Notes under the pieces: generated by a model | The model's database searches: none | Seen by the model: only the letters and a program-made list of their open reading frames with translations | What the model was told of the DNA's origin: nothing | In this document: piece by piece, positions 56,727-64,000 of the stretch | Numbering within the stretch: position 1 is the stretch's first letter | Layout of the letters: every line of letters starts with the position of its first letter | Translations under genes and position numbers: made by a program | Assembly: GCA_021209875.1 (NCBI GenBank) | Contig: JAGYVD010000002.1 | Span: forward strand, 5,394,001-5,458,000 | DNA: 64,000 nt | Direction: 5' to 3' | Source: Rosellinia necatrix | Lineage: Eukaryota; Ascomycota; Sordariomycetes; Xylariales; Xylariaceae

Positions 56727-59700
56727 ATGGAAGACCAGGCTGAACGGTTCCTTGACGAACTAAAGCGTATTGATTTGTTGGACGACGAACAAGCCAGCCA
56801 ATATCCTTCGAGAAGCGTTTACCTCGATCCAGTCTTTTCATCTTTCCGAAATAATGATGGTGATACCCTTCTGCACACCGCAGTAGAGGAAGGAATAGGA
56901 AGAGGAGTTGTTTTATTACTTGAGGATGAGACGTGGAGAGCACTTGTAAACACAAGAAACAAGGCTGGCCAGGCCCCGATGTATATACTGTCCCAGAGTT
57001 GTGAGAAATTGTTGAAGAAGGGCGACGGTGAAGATCAAATTAAGAAGATACTGAAAGCGCTACTCGGCAACGGCGCTGATATCAATGTTCAGGATAAAAA
57101 CGGCTGGACGCCACTCCACAAGGCCATCAACATAGGGTCTTCTTTCATGGTCGATCAAATTTTAGCCGCTGACAACGTCGACGTCAATAGGCGCACAATT
57201 TATCAAGGGGCGACGCCACTCCACATGGCAGTCGATAGGGCCTTGATTGGTATCACGAAATCCCTCATTGAGAAGGGCGCAGACCTTACGTTGACCACGC
57301 ATAGCGGCCAATCCATCCTGCACTGGGCTCTGGCGTCAGCTAAATTCATGGAAGATGAAGATAAAGCCAGTATCTTCGGCGACGCTGAGCTTGTGGATGA
57401 CTCGCCCCGTGCGAGCAGAGGACCCAGCAGGGCCGGCACAACGAAGTCCCAGCCCCCAACCCCACGTCACGACAAATCCAAAGGCGATAAAGACCAAGCT
57501 AGTACCTTTGGTGACGCTGGATTTGTGGACTTTCCCGATTTGAGCATATTATTCAGCAGACCCGGCACGACAAAGTCCCAGGCTCAAAGTCCCCGTCATG
57601 ATAGATACGCGTCCCCGTATGCTAATTACGGGACGGATTACGGGGATGAGGGTAGTCATGGTGGAGCAGGACTCCGGAATCAAGATCATGTTCAGAACGC
57701 CCTTCGCCTTGCCGACAACATGAACACGGATGATTCAGAGAATGCCACCATCATGAGTAGAATGACCATGATAATTTCCATCCTGAAGGGCCCAGACATA
57801 TGGTTTCAACTTCTACAGATCGCCTATCGAGAACCGGATCAGGAACTAGTTCAATTTGCCTGCCACACACTATACCCTCCTCCGATTGAAAGCAAGTGGC
57901 CTGTTGTGCGACAACTATGGATGGCTATGAGAGAAGACAGATTTAAGAGCCTGGAGTTCGAATTGAGGGCAAAGGCACGGAGCCGGATGCAGTCTAGGGA
58001 TCCATTGATACAGGCCCTAACGCGGGATATTGAAACGCGGGATATCGAAACGCGGGATATCGATGCGTGGAACGCCCTTGATCTCGCAACATACCTCGAC
58101 CTACCCCAGGTGGTGAGGTGGCTCCTGCGAAGTAAGCGTTGGACGAAGTCGGAAAAAGAAGCCGCCGTACGGCGTGGAAATGGCCACGATCTGGCGATGG
58201 ATAAGCCGATTTGGAATGAGTCGTTTGCGCAGTACACTGGGACTGGGCGGCAGAAATACCGTTACCCGCTAAAGCGCTCTATTAAAGTCGAACAGCTTGC
58301 AACCGAGTTTCAGTCGTCTGTTCTTGACGTCTATAGCGACAGCAACCGATTCGGCTTCATCTATCATTCCAGCAACGTTCAGGAACTTTTATATACCGGG
58401 GAAAACGCCAAGGGACCGGAGCCAAGTATGAATGCAAGGGTCAAACATTTGAGTGAGAAGGTGCCCGGCTTTGACGACAGCACATATCGCGACTCGAGCT
58501 TTCGCTTCAGGTGGATACATCTCCCCGCAAATTGCGTAGGTCAACTATCTCTCTTCTCGATGAAGAATTTAATCACTGATTGTTATCGTCTTTAAGATTC
58601 AATGGATGATGGTTAGTATTCACTTCCGTGAGGCTACTAGCAAACTCAGGACCAGTCTGACGAATCCGCGGTAGGATGCGGCCATTATTACGAATCGGGA
58701 AAAGGGGAAACAGTTGGACGAAATCACAAAGAGATTTCAGTTTCTCGAGAATAGTTGGCACGAACTCCCCGAGAGCGGGTTGGAGGCAAAGTACATGCAT
58801 CCTAATTGCTCTGTGAGTTCAACCGGGCTCTGTGCCCTAATTCATCGTCAATACTAAGTTCTGCCCTAGAGGAGCGACGTTCCCGTGATTGGAAACAAAC
58901 AGGAGACAAACGAAATGGAGCAGGCGACAGGTCAACTCGCACTCTACGTAAGTGTGTTCAAACCCTTCGCTATTCCTTAATCTACTAACTACCCCTCAAG
59001 ATCCCCTACATCAAATATGCCCCCCAACCCCGCAACGCTCCAGATATACTAGACGAATGGAAGGATAAAGAGAGCGAAGACCTACAATTACCCTTTCACA
59101 GGTCCCAAACTTTGGATACGTACTATCATGGGAGGGGCGAAATCGCAAAAGAAAGAGACTGTGACCAGGTTGTATCACGATATGTGGCTCGCCAAAAGCG
59201 AGAATCGATTCCGGGGAAGTTGAGCCCACAGCGGGAGAACGAGCTCGAAGAAATGTGGAAAGGGAACTCAGAAATATTGCACGTGGGTCAACTTTGGTTG
59301 TGGGTCGTTGACGATAGTAAGTAGATCAAGGAGGCACTACAGCAGTCAAATAACGTGCTTACCTATTTCCAGAGACGATAATTACGGGGACGAGTCACCA
59401 TCCAGAGGCGGGCACTGATTCGGTGTTCGAGAGAATACTAAATCGCCTGAGTGACAGCAACAATAATTTCAACAGAGAAGCGGCGCTTGCTTCAACGGAC
59501 ACCTTTGTCAAATTTATTTTCAGCTTCTACGTTAACATCGTAGACAACTTGACATTGGACATAGACTTCAAGAACTTGGAAGAGGAGATTACAACATACC
59601 CCCACGCAAAACGTGAGAGGAATTTCTCAACAATGCTATTCGGGGAACGCGAGGACGAACCCGAGGAACTCAAGAAACTAGAAGAAATACTGGCCGATAA

Positions 59701-60851
59701 TTCTCAGCATATTTCGGTAGATGCGATATTCGCAAGTTCTATTGAGAAGGTGGTAAGTTCTGACTACCATCTAAGTTAGATATAACCCCTATCAGTGATT
59801 AACTTTAGCTACTACTCTAGAATAAAGACGAGAACAACCTCCGAAATTCGTTCCGTAAGCAGATCACCAGCACATCTAGCGGAATCGCTAGCAAGGAGAC
59901 GAATGGAATTCACAGGGCGGTCGCGGAAGCGACGGAAGCACTTACCGAGATAAAAGATATACGGGGCGAACTTAACATGATCAGATCCGTCGTCCGCACC
60001 CAGCAACGTGTGTGGGATCAGCTATTCAACCGGTCCTCCGGCCGCGATGAGAATCCCGAAAATCCGCAGAACATCAACTCCTGGAAGAGTACTGACCCAA
60101 GCTACGTTCTGAGCCGGATTCAAAGCTTGCTTGAGTTTGCAGAAGAGACAGAGCGGAATGTACATGGCTTGTTCCCGACCGCCTCGCAGTCGGATTCGAT
60201 ATAACTAACTTACCTAATTATAGGTCGAATCGGTTCTGGATTTGCGCATGAACCAACTCAACCTAAACGAGGCCGAGAATTCGAGAAAACAAGGAGAGAC
60301 TATCATGGTCTTCACTGTTGTAACTGTCATATTTGTGAGTTCCATCAATATTCATATCCGTTCTTTCATACCATAATATTTTATCATTCAATACGCCTTC
60401 TTTAAGCTAACTCGAGGTTTTAGGTGCCGTTATCATTTCTCACCTCCCTATTCGCGCTGAATATTTCAGTGTTTCCACATGCGGGCGACAATGTCCTCTA
60501 CCAGCCCGGATTAGTTTTCGGAAGCTTGTGTAAGTGTCCTCGTAAAGCCCAGACTGATAAGGCCATACGTCCTAATCCCGCCTTGAACTAGTTGGAACCC
60601 TTGCGGGGTTTACCTTTATCGTATGGGTCGTGGTGAGGCTCAGCAAGCCTCATGTCCTGCGACGCCTTCTGAAGAAGCCCGGTAAACTGCTCAGGAAAGG
60701 TAAAGCATCAAAGCCCCAGCCTGATGACCCTGGGAGTAGGCGGCGATCCGACTATCAGACCAAAGCACCATGGTACGCTTCTAGGGGTTGGACGGCCAAA
60801 TTCCCCAGGTTGCGGCAGAGAAGCCCATCGGCCCGGAAATTACCGCTGTGA
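56727..60851 (+). CDS. Ankyrin-repeat protein with C-terminal CorA-like membrane domain
   Basis: This is a fungus-type ankyrin/CorA fusion of about 1,183 aa in ten exons: 56727-58535, 58597-58611, 58675-58812, 58870-58947, 59001-59316, 59373-59752, 59821-60159, 60224-60334, 60424-60529 and 60592-60851. All phases agree. N-terminal ankyrin units include NGWTPLHKAINIGSSFMVDQ and GATPLHMAVDRALIGITKSL. A disordered Ser/Pro/Gly region comes next, followed by the family's FRWIHLPAN motif, an IPYIKYAPQ motif, long helices (RTQQRVWDQLF, NQLNLNEAENSRKQGETIMV), and two membrane segments at the end (VFTVVTVIFVPLSFLTSLFA and LFGTLAGFTFIVWVVVRL). The GMN selectivity motif of true CorA Mg2+ channels is replaced by ALN, so magnesium transport is doubtful. 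Exon 2 is only 15 bases but restores the conserved 'xxWMM' after LPAN. Another start is ATG 56688. Confidence 0.85.
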
Positions 60852-61931
60852 GGTCAAAGATGACATCCCCCTTATTATAAATAGCTGTGTTCCTTGATAC
60901 TGTAGATAGTCAGCGATGCAATTGATCCAGGTGCGTTCCCAGCCCGACCTAGGTTCCCAGAAAACCATGAGTTCCCCCGCTGCAGCTGATGTTTCCATCT
61001 TAGCCTTGCGGTTTGAGATTTCGCCGCAGTGCGCCGCCATGTCCGAGAGTACCGCTGAAATGCATCTTACGACCGCTCCGGTCCTAAAACCCCCCAAACT
61101 AGCTCAGTACCGTCAGTTTACACCTAGAACCCCTACGCTCCCGCGTGTAGCAGGAAAGCATCACATCACCGCAGCTACCTCCTAACAGGCGTTCCGCTGA
61201 GCAGAATCTAACCCCAGCTTGCGCGAGGTGGAGGGACAAAGGCGATCGATCTCTCGACCCCTAATCACGCGAGCCTTGTATACCGCCCCCCAACCCCCTC
61301 CCCCCTCCCCCCTCCTGTGCCAAGGCCGGCTCTCAATCCGAATGATAAACTGATTTCGCTTTTCGTGGCTTTAGCGAGGTCACCCCAGCTCCTCCGTACA
61401 CAGGGCCCTGCGTCCGAATCCGTGCGGCGGCTTTTTTCCCTCCAACCCCCCCCCCCTTCCTGCGCGCGCGACGGCAGTCTGCGATATATGAACGGGGTTC
61501 GTCGGAGAACGAGCACGTCCGCGGCGCCTACCTCGCCATGGTCACGGACATGATCCCCTCTCAAACCCGACGCGTTACGGCCCAACCGTCGTTGCGCGCA
61601 CGACGCCAGCAACTCCACCACAGGGCGAGACAAACAGGGTGTGTGTGTATCTGTGTGTGTGTGTGTGTGTGTGTGCATTCGCCCGAGCGTCCCAGCCCAT
61701 CCGGGGCGAGCGGACACCCACCGCCGCCGAAAGCCCTGCGCTGCAGTCTCAGGTGTTCGATGCCGCTGTGACTCTCTCGAATGTTGGGATCCCGTGAGGA
61801 AGATCGATCCCCCCAGGGGTATTTGCGCTTCGGCGTTTACTGGGATCGCGGCCCACCTGAGGCAGGACGGGAGGATAAACGTCGATCGATGCAACGATGT
61901 GTAAATGAGGAGAGGGGGAAACTGCTCTACC

Positions 61932-61966
<35 letters not shown>

Positions 61967-64000
61967 CAGTTCATTCCCCGTCCCCGCGACAGGGAAAATG
62001 CTTCCGGAGCAGAAGAAGCTTGCGGAGGGGGGAAAGCCTGCGCCCTTGGACGGATCGCCCCGCCATATCCGAGTGTGATGTGTGCGCGGGATGGCGTGTA
62101 AAACATGCATTTTAATAGAAATGAGAAACGGGCTAATGCAACTGATCAGGCACAGCACAGACGGAACGAGTATCCTCCCAGGTTCATTACGGGTTGTTAG
62201 TGCGGAAGGGTAGTTCCAAGCCGCCAAGCCACGTTTATCACTCTGGAAATTACAAGCAGTTCGCTCGCCACCATCCGATGGCTCACCATCCGATGCGATG
62301 CGGTGCGATGCGATGCGATGTGACAGCTCACCGTCCGATGGCATTATTCCAAATACGTCGCTAGGCGGGCGGATGGTGCCTGTTTCACCACGAGGCAATT
62401 CTGCACTTTGCGTTCTTCATCGTATAAGCTTTCCGCCAAAGGGGGTTAAAGGTCTTGCTTCTTGTCCTAGTGACTGGTCGACCACAAGACTACCAGGGGT
62501 GCGCAATCCTTGATTGGCCACCTCTATACGGTCGGACTCACTAGCCGTTCCAATGAGGATAATGACTTGATGGTGTGGTTGCTGGACCAGGTGTGTGCGG
62601 AGTCCCCCCCTAAGTCCGCCTCTGCGGGTACGCCGCGTCCGCTATCCCTTTCGAATCCCGTTTCGGCAGCAATTCCTTTTTTTCTCTATTTTTCTGCTTG
62701 GGGTCTCGACTCGCCGGCCCCCCTGCTAACATAAGTGACATCATGTTAGCGCGTAGATATGCAGATTTCCCCCACGTTTTAACGTAATGGTGGTTAGTGC
62801 TAATGGTTTTTTTATAGACTCATCTAGCGTACGCTATATTAAGCGAGACAGACAGAAAACGAAGGATCGGTAAATGAGCCTGTTGCCATGGGTTGTCCAG
62901 GTAGCGTGCTTGGCATCGACCGATGCCAAAACTAGCATCGTGAGCAGATAGTTATCGGGGTCTCGGGGTCTTTGATCTCGATAAAATCTTGGTATAATTT
63001 ATGCTTCGCAAGTTGGAAACCAGTGGCCAATAATCCGAACGGTTGTCGATCTTTTGTTTCTGCACAATTTACCGAGCTGCTCTCTCCCCCGAAGGAGATA
63101 GAAAAAGAAGCCCACGGACTCAGATGCTATTTCGTCAAGGACTTGCGCATAGTTGATGGCGATACGATAGTTAACTACAAAGTTGTAACCGGTTTCCTGT
63201 TACGGGGCTCTTTTGTAGATCCGGTTCCGGCATTATGAACGTGAGATACCATGCACAAAACTAGTCCACGTGTTGCGCGACTAACCAATTAAACGGAACT
63301 CCGCTCGTTTAACTAACTATGGCCAACGGTTCGAGATTCTACAAGTAATATAGTAAAATATCCCTTCAGGCCAGAACTCCTAATAAACCCCCAGGTTCCC
63401 GATCTGGATTCCCCATTTGCTGACATGATAATTTCCCTGGCCTTGATGCTTTTATGGGACCCATGTGCCTGTTGGGCGGATCCCCTGTTGGGCGCCTGTT
63501 AGCAAAAAATGACGGAGCGGGCGCTCTTGGCGAGGCTTGACGGGGGACTTTCCCATCTCTGCCTGACCATGGAAACAAGGACGAAGCCAGCAGGGAGTGC
63601 GATTTTATTCCCGGGGAAACGTAGTAGACTTTCCCCCAAGTCAATATCATTCGCTCTAACCCGCCAAAACATAGGGATAATATCAAGTCGACAAAAGGAC
63701 ATAACTACGACGAATCTAGCGCCAGGCACCGCCTGAAACGCTTCCACTAGTGCATCCTGGGCACAATTTACATACAATTCCTCGGGTCCTTCTCGAAATT
63801 CGAACAGTGAACCGCCAAGTCTTCCCAAGCCTATATGGGCCAGCTAGACCAGGCAAGACAGGGTTCCTAACTGGCCGAGGGATCCGGCCAATGACCCCTC
63901 CTAGACGGACCTCCCTTCCTTGGTCCGATATTAAATCGTGAGATACTAACGATCCTAAAGCTCGTCGAGTATAAAAGTGATCGTCCTTCACTCGGTGCGC
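60852..64000. other. Intergenic to window end, no gene supported
   Basis: Simple repeats dominate: (GT)n at about 61640-61676, (CT)n at about 61933-61964, and GATGC-type pentamers at 62284-62330. A long minus-strand open frame across 61265-62398 runs through these repeats and is not credible. Overlapping open frames at 63366-63991 on the minus strand have more protein-like composition but no motif, and run toward the window edge. Confidence 0.45.

Noticed and set aside
61265..62398. 377-codon minus-strand open frame
   Set aside because: It runs through (GT)n, (CT)n and GATGC repeats, contains His-Thr and Arg-Glu tracts and shows no domain or splice pattern.
62972..63238. 88-codon plus-strand open frame
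   Set aside because: It is short and shows no recognisable motif, promoter or splice signal.
63499..63991. Two overlapping minus-strand open frames near the window end
   Set aside because: The composition is protein-like, but no family, start or splice structure could be recognised and the window cuts the region off. They are not reported as genes.

Overview
The window is nuclear DNA from a filamentous ascomycete (Pezizomycotina, most like a Sordariomycete). The evidence is: genes split by short introns (about 47-160 bp, one near 320 bp) with GTAAGT-like donors, CTAAC/CTGAC branch sites and YAG acceptors; wide intergenic stretches full of TAGGTAGGTA/ACCTACCT and other simple repeats; and fungus-specific families (Fungal_trans regulators, SIT siderophore transporters, hydroxamate siderophore enzymes, DUF7580 and AcuF-type zinc-finger proteins, ankyrin-CorA proteins). 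I place the organism no more precisely than that.

Layout. 2.3-6.2 kb (+): a C2H2 zinc-finger regulator with a Fungal_trans domain. 8.0-12.2 kb (-): a six-exon FUSC-like membrane transporter. 12.2-19.8 kb: mostly repeat-rich intergenic DNA, with a small RNase H-fold gene at 17.8 kb. 19.8-23.7 kb: a divergent pair, a DUF7580-type protein (-) and an AcuF-type C2H2 protein (+). 25.0-26.4 kb (+): a UDP-glycosyltransferase. 27.8-29.3 kb (-): a ribosome-inactivating-protein gene, with the RIP domain joined to two repeated C-terminal domains.

32.8-51.7 kb is an iron/siderophore gene cluster. It holds an AIF-like FAD oxidoreductase (+), the N5-hydroxyornithine acyltransferase SidF (-), an unrecognised protein built of three 77-residue repeats (+), the acyl-CoA ligase SidI (-), a SIT-family siderophore transporter (-), and, divergent from it, a full-length MDR-type ABC exporter (+). 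SidI would activate mevalonate as its CoA thioester and SidF would transfer the derived acyl group to N5-hydroxyornithine. The NRPS would act outside the window. The SIT protein would take up ferri-siderophore and the ABC protein is a candidate exporter. Eight copies of ATCWGATAA, the motif bound by the iron-sensing GATA repressor (SreA/SRE/Urbs1 type), lie in the cluster's intergenic regions, and I found none elsewhere in the window.

54.5-55.8 kb (+) encodes a zinc alcohol dehydrogenase. 56.7-60.9 kb (+) encodes a ten-exon ankyrin-repeat protein with a C-terminal CorA-like membrane domain that lacks the GMN motif. The last 3 kb has no gene I can support. All exon boundaries were worked out by eye from splice signals, reading phase and family conservation. 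There is no transcript evidence.
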